Source: Sacculina carcini
Taxonomy: Eukaryota > Arthropoda > Thecostraca > Sacculinidae
Length of the DNA: 64,000 nucleotides
Assembly: GCA_916048095.2 (NCBI GenBank)
Contig: OU696577.1
Location: 3,523,501-3,587,500, forward strand
Reading direction: 5' to 3'
Position numbers and translations under genes: made by a program. Under the pieces are notes generated by a model. That model was not told the origin of the DNA, did no database searches, and saw only the letters and a list, made by a program, of their open reading frames with translations. Shown here one piece after another: positions 1-33,878 of the stretch; the stretch's first letter is position 1; every line of letters starts with the position of its first letter.

Positions 1-204
1 CTGTCACCGACAGGTCAGCTCGCATTCTTAGGCATTCCGGCAGGTGAACATGATGTATGGGCAAAAGGACCACACGCACATATATACAGGTATAAGCGGA
101 CAGACAGGTGGAAAAACATCGCTGACAGCCACTAATCCTTCTTCGTTTCAAAACAGGTGTTATTCACACCATGCATGACCAAAACATCACACCAACACAC
201 CCAT

Positions 205-235
<31 letters not shown>

Positions 236-3200
236 GATACATACATACACACACACTGGTAGCACATGCACAAAGGCCAGTGACAGCGGCGATACAACAT
301 GATAACATGTTGACGCGCGAAAGTAGACGACATTTAGAAATGAAAAGCGAAATAAATAAACATTGGTCAAAGTAAAAGCAAGACAATACGCATCGAATCC
401 GACAATTCAAGTTATATGGAATGATAGTAATTATTTACAACAATTGTAACATACACATTCAAAATGATTTCATTCACAGCGAATACTCCGGCTTTATGCA
501 GGAATTTACACGATCATAAGATTGTTGAAGCAAGTGTTTTTTCAACCTGTTCTTGAAGACATCCACAGATCGGGACGATCGTATGGAGAGTGGTAATTTG
601 TTATATAATCTGGGAGCCATGTAACTAAAACATCGATTATAATGGGTGTGGCGGGTGGGAAACGCTGGCTCATGAAGTAGATGCTGATGGTTTCGACGAA
701 AATCATAATCTACAGAAACTTGTTTATAAGACAACATATTTCTTAGATAAAGCGGTGATTCATATACAAGGACAGAATGTACCATACACAGTAGGTTGTA
801 TTCAATGTCAGCCTTGACCGGTAGCCAGGCTAGTGTGACAAGATATTCCACTACAGAAGTTCGTCTAGGGACATTGAATATAAGGCGACAGGATTTATTT
901 ACAATGCTCTGAAGTTTCCGTAGAATACGGTGATTGATATTGAAGAACAAAACAGAACAATATTGCAGTCTAGATATGATAAGAGAATCTACAAGTTTTT
1001 TAGTGGCTCCAATAGTTAAATTCTTCCTTATAAAATACACACGGCGCAGATGATAATTACAGGTTCTCACAAGTTCAGACACATGAGCCTCAAACGTTAG
1101 GCGACTATCAATTGTAACACCCAGAAGTCTGCTTTTATGTACAACATCAAAGTCATTACTAGCGGGGATTGCCAGCTCGTTTTTTGTTAAAACCATGAAT
1201 TTAGTCTTTTCCTAGTTCAATTTCAGGCATTTGGTCGCTGTCCAGGTTATGTCATGCAGTATTTTGCTGACACCTGAATGAGCTTGTTGAAGATCGTCAA
1301 ACTCAAAATATACAAGGATATCATCAGCGAAAATCTGGTATTGCACATTATATCTGTCGAGAACTTGTTTTAGTGATAATATATACACATTATAGAGAAG
1401 GGGACCAAGAACTGAGCCCTGCGGAACACCAGACATCAGAGGGAAACTCTGGCTCTGGGCTGCATTCACAATAACTGTTTGCGAGCGATCTTTGAGGTAA
1501 TCTCGAAGAAGCGAGAGTGCACCTCCAGATATACCGCAGTTTGATAAATCTTGCAGCAATATTTCGTGGCTCACAGTATCAAAAGCCGACGAAAAATCAA
1601 GCTGCATAAGAATAACATTCTGGCCACGTAGGAGCGCAGACAGGGAGTAATTGTATGTACACAACAACGAGTTGGCACACGAGTGATGTTTTCTGAACCC
1701 TGATTGCTGAGGTAGAAACAGATGATTTTCTTCCAGGAAGGAAGACAACTGCTCATACATAGCCGATTCAAGGAGCTTTGATACCCATGGAATTTGCGAC
1801 ACAGGCCTATAATTGTTCAAACACTTCGCGTCCAGTCCAGTTCGTTTCAAAATATGAGTAATAATTGCTTCTTTCGATGCTAAAAACTTATTATGAACAA
1901 AGCTGGTATTTACAAGATAGACAATGAACGGCACAATGAGCACTACAAACGATTTGATACGGCTATATTTAATCGGATCCAAGAGATTGACCTTCATACT
2001 AGTGTTGTTGACTAGTTGCAGACAGGAGTTGTAATCAATTGGCTGGAAACAAGTGAGGCTCTGAGAGCAGTCAGGTGTAATGCTTGCATATCTTTTGTTG
2101 TCCGTAACCTGGATAGAACCATGCAATCTAATGATTTCCACACACACACACACCCACCCACACACACACACCCACACACACACATTGTATGTATTTTCTC
2201 TGATATGACAGTGTAGCATAGTCGGAATGCTGCGAAATTGGTGGTATTGGTGGTGGTTGATTTAATTGGTCTAGTTGATAAATCAGAGTGTTTAAGTGTA
2301 AATGCTTCATTTGTGTGAGGTTCAATTTTGAACGTTGTAAATGGAACTCATTGAACAGACACAAACACACACACACACACGCACGTAAACAAATTCCAAC
2401 TTATACACGCACCTAATTAGTTGAGGTATTAATTGCTCGACTTTTATCGCAGTCTTCCTTGAGAGGTTGTTTTGTGCGCCCAGCTAGCCGGGTTAGATGA
2501 AGCGTGGTGGCCAATTAAAATATGCCCCGTGTACCTATTACCGACGACCATACCGACTCATTGGCTTGTGCTATTTTGGGATTTTCAAAAATAATTGGCA
2601 TAGAATACCGGAAGTTTAGCATGATCCCACACAAAGACAAAGTCTTCAAGTTTCAATTCTAGGTTTCGTTCCACTTCTGCACTCCGCTAGAAATCCCATA
2701 TTTGGAAGCAGTTGTTACCATTTTAATTTGATCATTGTAAGGTTTCAATGTTGTGTTCTATTTTTTTTATTTGTGAACCCGTATATGGCTTTGTAAGTTC
2801 TACTTGTAATGTAATTACGTCATTTATCTATATTGTGCCAGGACACATAAATATTCACCATATCCACACTTTTGCTGGGTCTGTGTACCGGATTAAATTC
2901 AGGTGAACTCAGTTCAATTGGTGATTCCCCGAATCCCACCAATAAGATTTTCTCAACATCTTATTGGTTTGTGTTGATTCGATCACAAGTGGGTGTCGAC
3001 GTTTTCGGCGCCAACGCAGCTTTCATCAACAATAGTGTTGCAGTGCGGGCATCGGTCGTTTTTTCCAATGAATTGCAGTGTGGTTCGATTGAACTTAGCT
3101 TCAGATTTCGCCTGCACAAACTGAAAGCCCTAATTTGTCGACCTATCTAGCACACTAGTGAAATTAATTTGGTTCATTAGCATTCGCCAAATATCTTTGT

Positions 3201-3776
3201 TCAAGTGGCTTTGGGAAGTGGCTGTCGCTGTATGCATGTGTGTACATGTGTGATTAGCGTGCAAACACACACACACACACACACACAGAGACACATACAA
3301 ACACACATACACAACTCCCCTAGCGCCAAAGTTTGTCGCCTGCAACACTGTCGGCTTGCAACATTGTTGCAAGCTAATTGCCGCTACTAATTGCCTGCAT
3401 GCTTGTCTGTATGTCTGTCTGGTGCCGAGTGTCCTACGAATCACACTGTCTCGTCGATCTGGTCGTGCTGGGTCTTTTCTGGTCATTGTTTGTGTGTGTG
3501 TGTGTGTGTCTCGGTGGGTGTATGTATTATTAGCTGTTTCCGGAATTTCCTTATTTGCACAATTGATTCCACAGTTTGAGATCTGAAAAGAACTAATTAT
3601 GTTTGTCTCCTTTCGTGCTGTCACCTTGGATTTGCCCTCTGGGTTTGTATCATGTTCATGTATGTGTTTGAGTGTGAACGCTTTTGCGACCTGTGAAAGC
3701 GAGTGAAAAGCGTGATATATATGTCTTAATATAAGTGCGTGTGTGTGTGTGTGTGTGTGTTTGTGTGTGTGTTCAG
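1..3776. other. Intron or upstream region of the coronin-7 gene
   Basis: No coding exon of the neighbouring coronin gene can be recognised before base 3,777, although the first coronin unit still lacks roughly 200 residues. The stretch therefore looks like a large intron. It holds a broken CR1-like element (about 440-2,136), CA/TG microsatellites (about 199-233, 2,138-2,185, 3,264-3,290, 3,738-3,772) and AT-rich sequence without features. The first 20 bases contain a GT that could be a splice donor, but its reading frame does not resemble coronin. Confidence 0.5.
440..2136 (-). mobile_element. 5'-truncated CR1-like non-LTR retrotransposon, dead
   Basis: Reading from high to low coordinates, the frame encodes a reverse transcriptase of the CR1/jockey type. 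Visible motifs are LNNYRPVSQIP (finger), LDFSSAFDTVSHEIL (motif A), SGVPQGSVLGPLLYN (motif B), FADDILVY (the catalytic box, FADD instead of YADD) and SRLLGVTIDSRLTFEAHV, then a C-terminal thumb region ending near base 474. One in-frame TAG at about 1,213-1,215 splits the frame. The 5' part, including any endonuclease, is missing and the copy ends next to a CA repeat at about 2,138. The family call rests on the motif B and C-terminal pattern. The exact clade and 3' boundary are uncertain. Confidence 0.8.
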
Positions 3777-27736
<23,960 letters not shown>

Positions 27737-28924
27737 GATCAGCGCGGACAAGTGCGCACTGTGAGCGTACGAACTTTTTAACTTTAAGGGACCAATTGAA
27801 TATGTATGTGCACGAAATCATGTGTGTGTGTGTGTGTGTGTGTGTGCGTGGCGGGGTACAAAGTGTATTCCCGAAGTGATCGAGTATTTTTTCGGGGTGA
27901 CAATGGCTGTATCTGTGTTCGGAAATTCAGCGTGTACGAAGATGTGTTAGTCCTAGTTCCGCGTTTGCACTGGTATTTTTTATAGTTTTGTTTGTTTTAC
28001 ATGCGCTATGCTAGTCGCTATATCGGCATTATTATAGGTTTTATTCGCTTTTTAGCCACTCTTTCGTCCACTATTCTCTAGTTTATTGTGGTGCGCTTTG
28101 TGCTTCCGTTCGTCTGTTGCATTCGCTTTCGGTTCTGTGTTGTTTTTTGTGTTTCAAAGAATTTTGTGTATAATTATTTCAGCAAATTTAGATCTCAATA
28201 AGGAAACAAGAAATGGACTCGATGAGTGGTTCCCAATGTTTTGCAATTGATTTTGTTTTTCAACTGTCACTACTGTTGTATCCCCTCTCTCTGTCAGCTC
28301 AGCCCAGCTGAATTATCTGTCGAAAATCATGTTCTCCTCGCGATAGACTTTCAGTTTGCACAAAACAGTGTGTGGCTCTGAGCTAGGTTGTCATAAACGG
28401 CCAATGATAGTCGCAATCTCGTACCTCGAAATATTTTCGTACCGCACTTGAATTGTGGTGTGTATGTGTGTGTGCATGTGTGCATGCTGGCTTGTGGTAT
28501 TAGATTTAGACGCTGATTGCTTGATCAATTTTGATTTTTCGGCCAAATACAAATTGACGGGACGCTCATGTCTGCATTGTTTTGCGTATAGAGCTTCTGC
28601 AGAGGAATTGTATTAAGGTTATATTTAACGTTATGTATTGTTTTCTGGTTCAATGTTCATCACAAATGTCTAGGAGATCACAGAAAAAGATCTCTTTGAA
28701 TGTCTGAGGCTTCTGGATTCGAATTTTGGAACAGTGGACATAACCGTCTGCACTTTGCCTCTTATCTTTTCCTCCAGTGTCACTCCCCTTTGGTAACGAG
28801 GTTTTTACGCCTCGAATACGTTTGGTGTCCCTTCAGTCCCGGCTCTCTTTCTCTTTCGTTGCTAGGTTAGGTTAATTGGGATAGCTTAATAAGGAAATAT
28901 ATGGGAGCCGGGATTGAAGCGTGA
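27737..28924. other. 3' flank of coro7
   Basis: Unique-looking sequence with a TG repeat at about 27,822-27,846. I see no clear polyadenylation signal close to the stop and no coding stretch. Confidence 0.4.
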
Positions 28925-29076
28925 CTAAGCATACTTGATGAGTAGTGCATTGTCAACGAATTTGGGTAACGTGAACCGGGGCATCATGGACGGGTCACAG
29001 TAGGCATGCATATAGACATCAAATATTTCGGGGAACACGCTCGTATTCGATGGATCGATCCTGGTCGTTGACGAGT
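28925..29076 (-). CDS. Candidate terminal exon of an unidentified - strand gene
   Basis: Read on the - strand from 29,076, the frame gives 49 residues, including TTRIDPSNTSVFPEIFD, VYMHAYCDPSMMPRFTLPKF and VDNALLIKYA, then TAG. It starts after an attaag acceptor-like site and has a well-balanced protein composition, unlike the repeat-derived frames around it. I do not recognise the family. If real, the LTR element at 29,245-33,878 sits in the intron just upstream of it. It could equally be a chance frame. Confidence 0.4.
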
Positions 29077-29244
29077 CTTAATCTGTATGCTTCTCATCAA
29101 CAGAATATCGATTCGCTCGCCGTGTCGATCCACTGGAGCTAATCGATTTAATCACTGATTCAACCAACCTTACGAACGCCGGAGGAATTGCTAGAATCTT
29201 ATATGAAGTAGTGAATCAAACTTTTTTTGAAAATGCGAAGATGA

Positions 29245-29609
29245 TGTGAAGGCGATAAATTATGGCGATGGAATATATTAATGAATCAGCGATGAATTTG
29301 GGTAAAAAAACTATACAGACTCCAACACGCACAATACAACCAGCTACAGTCTCACCGTAACGCGGAAACACCAGCAGCAAACATCCACACCAACACACAC
29401 CAATCCCATCAACACACTGCCCGTACCAACTCGCCACCACTACAGCCCAAACCCTCACTATCCCCACATCACTTCAAAACACTCAGTCAGCGCCGCATAC
29501 CGCTGTTCAGGGTCAAGTACACAGATACAACACACAGACACGCATACACATATCAATACACATGAATGATACAATACACATAAACGACACACGCATAATA
29601 TAAACCACA
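29245..29609 (-). repeat. 3' LTR of the Ty3/Gypsy-like element
   Basis: 365 bp, starting tgtgaaggcgataaa and ending ataatataaaccaca on the + strand. A purine-rich stretch (- strand, aggaggg) lies just inside it, as expected for the polypurine tract. Confidence 0.9.
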
Positions 29610-29738
29610 CGCCCTCCTGATGTATACATCACCATTCATAATCATTCAACCATGCTGGCGGTCGCCGGACTCGCACATGTCTCATCTGTCCCACGTCAGC
29701 AAGCACAGCCCGGTTGTCTCCGTCATCATCATCTTCGA

Positions 29739-31253
29739 TCACCAGTTGGTCTCCGTCCACCACCTCCGACACATCGACGTCGTCACCTTCCGGAGCATCC
29801 AGTTTGTCTTCATCGTCGCTGTCGCACATTCGGCGAACACTTCAACTTTGACGTTGTTGGCTGAAACAACATCTGTCACCTTTCCCGGCAGCCACCGCGA
29901 TGTACACTTGCCATCCTCTGGTTTCACCAACACCAAATCACCCTCTCGGAAAATCGCAGAATCGTGCGTTTCCAGAGTTTTTGCACTAGCATGGGGATGT
30001 CTCCACTCATAGTTATGCAGTATTGTACTAGGATATCTGAGATGTTTTGCGGTACCCGATGCCGCCAGATTATAGAAAAACACCGCGTCCAAAGGCGACT
30101 TTCCCGTACGAGCTGACATCCGCTTAATAGTGCGATGGTTGCGTTCAACCACACCATTACCAGTTGGTCTATGAGCGGCTCGGAATCTCAAATTGACGTT
30201 CCACTTACGACAGAGTTCAGCGACCTGATATGATCGAAATGCGGCACTGTTGTCTAGAAGAAGCTCCGACGGTGGACCGCGCTCGTGAAAAACTTCGTCC
30301 AGAATGTTCGATATTTCTGTGGAGTTTTCTGTCTTCACCTGCCGCCATATAGCGAAGCGGCTCGGACCGCAATCAACCATGGTGAAAAAACAAGTACTCC
30401 TCCAATGCGTGGTATCGACGGATAGTCTCACCCAGTTTTCGTCGACCGTTAACACTCCTGGATCATGCCGTACTGGCGCAGGGTCAATCGAACGGCATTG
30501 AGGACACTTCCGCACACAACTCTCAATCTGCTCTCTAGTAACATCAGGATTGACGAGTCTAGCCAGATGCAACGATCTTTCGACACCAAGGTGATGGTCA
30601 TCATGTAACGAATTCACTGTTACGCTGCAAGTCAGTGGATTATTTTGATACTTGACTGCTTTCAGCCACTTTCTATCAACTCTCGTCAATCCATCAGCAA
30701 TATTTTTACTAGATGCCACCAAACTCACTCGGATTGTTAAATTATACGCCTCAATCATCTCCCTGAACAACCACAACCGACGACGAACCAGCATTTCAGA
30801 CATTCCTGATACTTTCACTCTGACGTCACCTCGTTTAACTGATCTCAGCCATCCATAGACGGTAGCCGAATCAGTCACAAGACACATCTCACTCAGCCCC
30901 CACTTCAAGGCAAGACTCACACCTTTAATTGCTGCCTCAAGCTCAGCAATGTTAATGTGGCCACTGTCAGAAGACGGTCGCATCCAAGCAGCGTCCTCCA
31001 CTATGTTCCCCTCGATCTCAATCACGACCCCTATTGCCATACTACTGGCGTCACACCAAACCTTTCCTTCACTCATACCCGCAGCCACTGACCACAAACT
31101 TCTCACTGCGTCCCACTCTCGTACCTTCTTTAGCACATCCTCGAGCATACCCATCACCTCGTTTCCAACGTCGTCGTCCCACGATCGACCCTGAATCAAC
31201 CTCTTCACATAGCTGCAGGCAAGCCGGAGCCAGCCACAAACGGTAATGTCCAA
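29739..31253 (-). CDS. pol: pol, second part: RT end, RNase H, integrase
   Basis: It starts in the RT thumb (VCGWLRLACSYVKRLI), then RNase H (VWCDASSMAIGVVIE, ELEAAIKG, LVTDSATVYGWL), then integrase with an H-H-C-C zinc finger (HHLGVERSLHLARL to CPQC) and the D,D,E core (SVDTTHW, LLLDNSAAF, TGNGVVERNHRT). The downstream C-terminal domain has LVKPEDGKCTSRWLPGKVTD. It belongs to the same protein as the upstream pol part, from which a 1-base frame change near 31,240 separates it. Confidence 0.9.
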   Translation of the reverse strand: MDITVCGWLRLACSYVKRLIQGRSWDDDVGNEVMGMLEDVLKKVREWDAVRSLWSVAAGMSEGKVWCDASSMAIGVVIEIEGNIVEDAAWMRPSSDSGHINIAELEAAIKGVSLALKWGLSEMCLVTDSATVYGWLRSVKRGDVRVKVSGMSEMLVRRRLWLFREMIEAYNLTIRVSLVASSKNIADGLTRVDRKWLKAVKYQNNPLTCSVTVNSLHDDHHLGVERSLHLARLVNPDVTREQIESCVRKCPQCRSIDPAPVRHDPGVLTVDENWVRLSVDTTHWRSTCFFTMVDCGPSRFAIWRQVKTENSTEISNILDEVFHERGPPSELLLDNSAAFRSYQVAELCRKWNVNLRFRAAHRPTGNGVVERNHRTIKRMSARTGKSPLDAVFFYNLAASGTAKHLRYPSTILHNYEWRHPHASAKTLETHDSAIFREGDLVLVKPEDGKCTSRWLPGKVTDVVSANNVKVEVFAECATATMKTNWMLRKVTTSMCRRWWTETNW

Positions 31254-32541
31254 CTAAACGGCCACAGACAGAAAATAGTTGACGTCGATTCAAACAGCCA
31301 TCGATGCTTGGAATATCGTTACCTCGCCTGAAATACAGGCGACCATCATCTCTCCGTTTCAAAGAAAGGCCAAGAACACGATAATCTTCAAGTAGTTCTG
31401 GCGCTTTGGTTTCTAACCCAAACTTCCTCAGATGAGAAGCGACTTCTTCAGCAGTTATAACACTCTCATTTACAATGATGTCGTCCATGTAGGCGCTGGT
31501 TCCTGTCTTCGTTTTCTCATTTTGACCCAATACTTTTTCGATAATTCGACTCATGATTCGAGGAGCAGCATTGAGACCAAATCTCAGGCGAGAAAGATAA
31601 TTAAACTTGCCTCTCCAGCGTACTCGTTGATACTGTTGAAGAGCATAGTCAATATGTATTTGCAGGTACGCAGACCTCAGATCCATCAGCCGTACCGGCT
31701 CACTGAATCTCCTCCACCGACGTAGAGCCTCATCACAAGACGTCATGTCTTGACCGTCCCTGCAACTGACAAAATGGTTCAACTCACGATAGTCCAAAAC
31801 CGGTCTGACTTTACCCTTATTTTGTTGAATAACGGCCATCAGCGGAATAATACCTACCGGGTCATCGCTGTTGTCTGCAACCAATACTCCTTCATCAATC
31901 CACCTCTGAATCTCGCAATCAAATTTCTCTTCGACCTCTTTTGTCATGTTCGTCTTGTAGCAGCAGATGGTATTTTTCAGTGTTGGGGGTTCTTGCTTCC
32001 ACTTCCATTCTGCAGTCCACTTTGCGCCGTCAAACCACGCCTTGAAGTCTTCTCCATCAATCACCATCTGTTGACTTCTATCATTCAATTGTCCCAAGAT
32101 ACATATCACATGACCATTGCTGAGCTTCACGCTCGTGCTGTCCACCCAGATTCCTCCCAGCCGTGAAATAACGTCCATGCCTAATACTGCATCAATACCT
32201 GTAATCAGCCGTTGAGCTACCATCACAGAAACATTCATCTCTTTGCCTCCCAACAATACTGTTGCTGTTGTTGGGCCACCACAAACAACTCTGCTTCCAT
32301 CAAAGGTTACCAACTGCTGATTGCCTCCCACAGATGTGCACAACCACGCAGCCAGTACGGTTTGAGAGCATCCAGTATCCACCAATGCTCTCACACAACA
32401 GCCGTTAACACTCGCAATAATAATGGGAAGCGCCCTTAAGCCGCTTTCGGGAGAGCTTCCGGCGCAGAAATTTTCCCGCTTCCGTTTTCCGAATTCTTGC
32501 AGGTTCGTGATATGTGACCCTCTTCTCCACATGCCCAGCAT
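31069..32541 (-). CDS. pol: pol, first part: protease and reverse transcriptase
   Basis: The aspartic protease motif ALVDTGCSQTVLA lies near residue 55. The RT follows with PVLDYRELNHFV, LMDLRSAYLQIHID, LSRLRFGLNAAPRIMS and the catalytic box AYMDDIIV. The frame overlaps the end of gag by 106 bases in the -1 frame, a usual gag-pol arrangement. I found no classical in-frame slippery heptamer. The last 60 or so residues after GRLVGHY are out of frame and are not real pol. Confidence 0.9.
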   Translation of the reverse strand: MLGMWRRGSHITNLQEFGKRKRENFCAGSSPESGLRALPIIIASVNGCCVRALVDTGCSQTVLAAWLCTSVGGNQQLVTFDGSRVVCGGPTTATVLLGGKEMNVSVMVAQRLITGIDAVLGMDVISRLGGIWVDSTSVKLSNGHVICILGQLNDRSQQMVIDGEDFKAWFDGAKWTAEWKWKQEPPTLKNTICCYKTNMTKEVEEKFDCEIQRWIDEGVLVADNSDDPVGIIPLMAVIQQNKGKVRPVLDYRELNHFVSCRDGQDMTSCDEALRRWRRFSEPVRLMDLRSAYLQIHIDYALQQYQRVRWRGKFNYLSRLRFGLNAAPRIMSRIIEKVLGQNEKTKTGTSAYMDDIIVNESVITAEEVASHLRKFGLETKAPELLEDYRVLGLSLKRRDDGRLYFRRGNDIPSIDGCLNRRQLFSVCGRLVGHYRLWLAPACLQLCEEVDSGSIVGRRRWKRGDGYARGCAKEGTRVGRSEKFVVSGCGYE

Positions 32542-33197
32542 ATCACCTTGCTATGATTTGCTCTGCAGAAACGAGCGAAATGGGAACCACCGCAGTTGAA
32601 GCACTGCTTGCTTGAAGGTGAGTGATTCTTCTTGAATGTGCGTGATGGTGTTCGATATCCACTATTTTCCGAATTGGCGCACTTCACAGTTGCAGCTGCC
32701 ACTGGGCGATCTATTATCTCAGCCATCAAGCACCTAGCTCGTTCAACGACACTGATCAGCGGAAGTGTGTCCACCCTTGTGAGTGCTCGCAACTCACGGG
32801 ACACTACAGATGACAAACCAACAACAAATGCCCTCAACAGTACTACATCGGACTCAACGCCGGACAATCGAGCCAAAATCCGTAGATCCGTTAAAAACAT
32901 ATCCACAGGCTCATCATTCCATGCACGACGCGTGAATTCCTCGTAGGCTTGGAAAGCGTTCATACCAAAAGCTGAAAGAAGCGTATTCTCAATCTTTGCC
33001 GCGTCGCATTTGTCCTCTTGCTTCATTTCAGCGTACACAGCAAACGCTGCGCCCTCCAGAAATAATGGTATAACTTTCGACAAATCTTTGATTTCTTTCA
33101 ATTCAGCTACCAGTTTGATTTTCGATATCCACTGACACACATCACCAGTTCCATCAAAGCAACGAATCATATCGTCTATTTTAATGCTCGCAGACAT
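32436..33197 (-). CDS. gag: gag with two CCHC zinc knuckles
   Basis: 253 codons. The N-terminal half (WISKIKLVAELKEI, VIPLFLEGAAFAVYAEM) is a capsid-like retroviral gag domain. Two zinc knuckles follow, CFNCGGSHFARFC and CWACGEEGHISRTC, separated by about ten residues, so RNA binding and packaging is the expected role. The ATG lies only 19 bases after the 5' LTR. Intact frame. Confidence 0.88.
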   Translation of the reverse strand: MSASIKIDDMIRCFDGTGDVCQWISKIKLVAELKEIKDLSKVIPLFLEGAAFAVYAEMKQEDKCDAAKIENTLLSAFGMNAFQAYEEFTRRAWNDEPVDMFLTDLRILARLSGVESDVVLLRAFVVGLSSVVSRELRALTRVDTLPLISVVERARCLMAEIIDRPVAAATVKCANSENSGYRTPSRTFKKNHSPSSKQCFNCGGSHFARFCRANHSKVICWACGEEGHISRTCKNSENGSGKISAPEALPKAA

Positions 33198-33216
33198 TTT
33201 TCGGGCCGAAATAGCT

Positions 33217-33878
33217 TGTAAAGGCGATAAACTATGGCGATGGAATATATTAATGAATCAGCGATGAATTTGGGTAAAGAAACTATACAGACTCCAACAC
33301 GCACAATACAACAAGCTACAGTCTCACCGTAACGCGGAAACACCAGCAGCAAACATCCACACCAGAGGTTCCCAACCGGTGGGTCGCGACCCCCAGGGGG
33401 GTCGCGAAGCCACTTCAGGGGGTCGTGAGAGCCGCCTGAAAATATTTGCATCGGTCAAAATTAGCATTAAATTATTCTGTTTTTTCTTTGTATTTTCGAG
33501 TAAATTCAATAACGATGGCATTAAAGTATTGAATGTGATAATAATTCAGTATAAAGGTGTTTTTATAACTTCTCTCATTTTTACTGGGGGGTCATGGAGC
33601 CCTCCGGATCTCTCCTGGGGGTCGCGGAGCTAAAAAGGTTGGGAACCCCTGATCCACACCAACACACACCAATCCCATCAACACACTGCCCGTACCAACT
33701 CGCCACCACTACAGCCCAAACCCTCACTATCCCCACATCACTTCGAAACACTCAGTCAGCGCCGCATACAGCTGTTCAGGGTCAAGTACACAGACACAAC
33801 ACACAGACACGCATACAAATATCAATACTCATGAATGATACAATACACATAAACGACACACGCATAATATAAACCACA
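33217..33878 (-). repeat. 5' LTR of the Ty3/Gypsy-like element, split by a MITE
   Basis: Same 365-bp sequence as the other LTR, interrupted between 33,363 and 33,659 by a MITE and one copy of its target duplication. Confidence 0.92.
33363..33651. mobile_element. hAT-type MITE inside the 5' LTR
   Basis: 289 bp, ends cagaggttcccaacc and ggttgggaacccctg, interior rich in gggtcgcgaccccc-type sequence. It is flanked by atccacac on both sides. The other LTR holds the empty site with a single atccacac. The insertion therefore came after the retrotransposon. Confidence 0.97.

Larger units (their letters stand above)
29245..33878 (-). mobile_element. Ty3/Gypsy-like LTR retrotransposon, nearly intact
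   Basis: Two LTRs (TG...CA ends) enclose gag and pol on the - strand, in the order zinc-knuckle gag, protease, RT, RNase H, integrase. The flanks are gatga and gatgt (4 of 5). The LTRs are both 365 bp once a 289-bp MITE and its 8-bp duplication are removed from the 5' LTR, and differ at about nine positions (about 2.5%). No env. pol has one frameshift near 31,240, so this copy cannot make a complete polyprotein. Confidence 0.92.

Noticed and set aside
31069-31235. C-terminal 60 residues of the first pol frame
   Set aside because: Out of frame after the frame change. The real continuation is in the overlapping frame.
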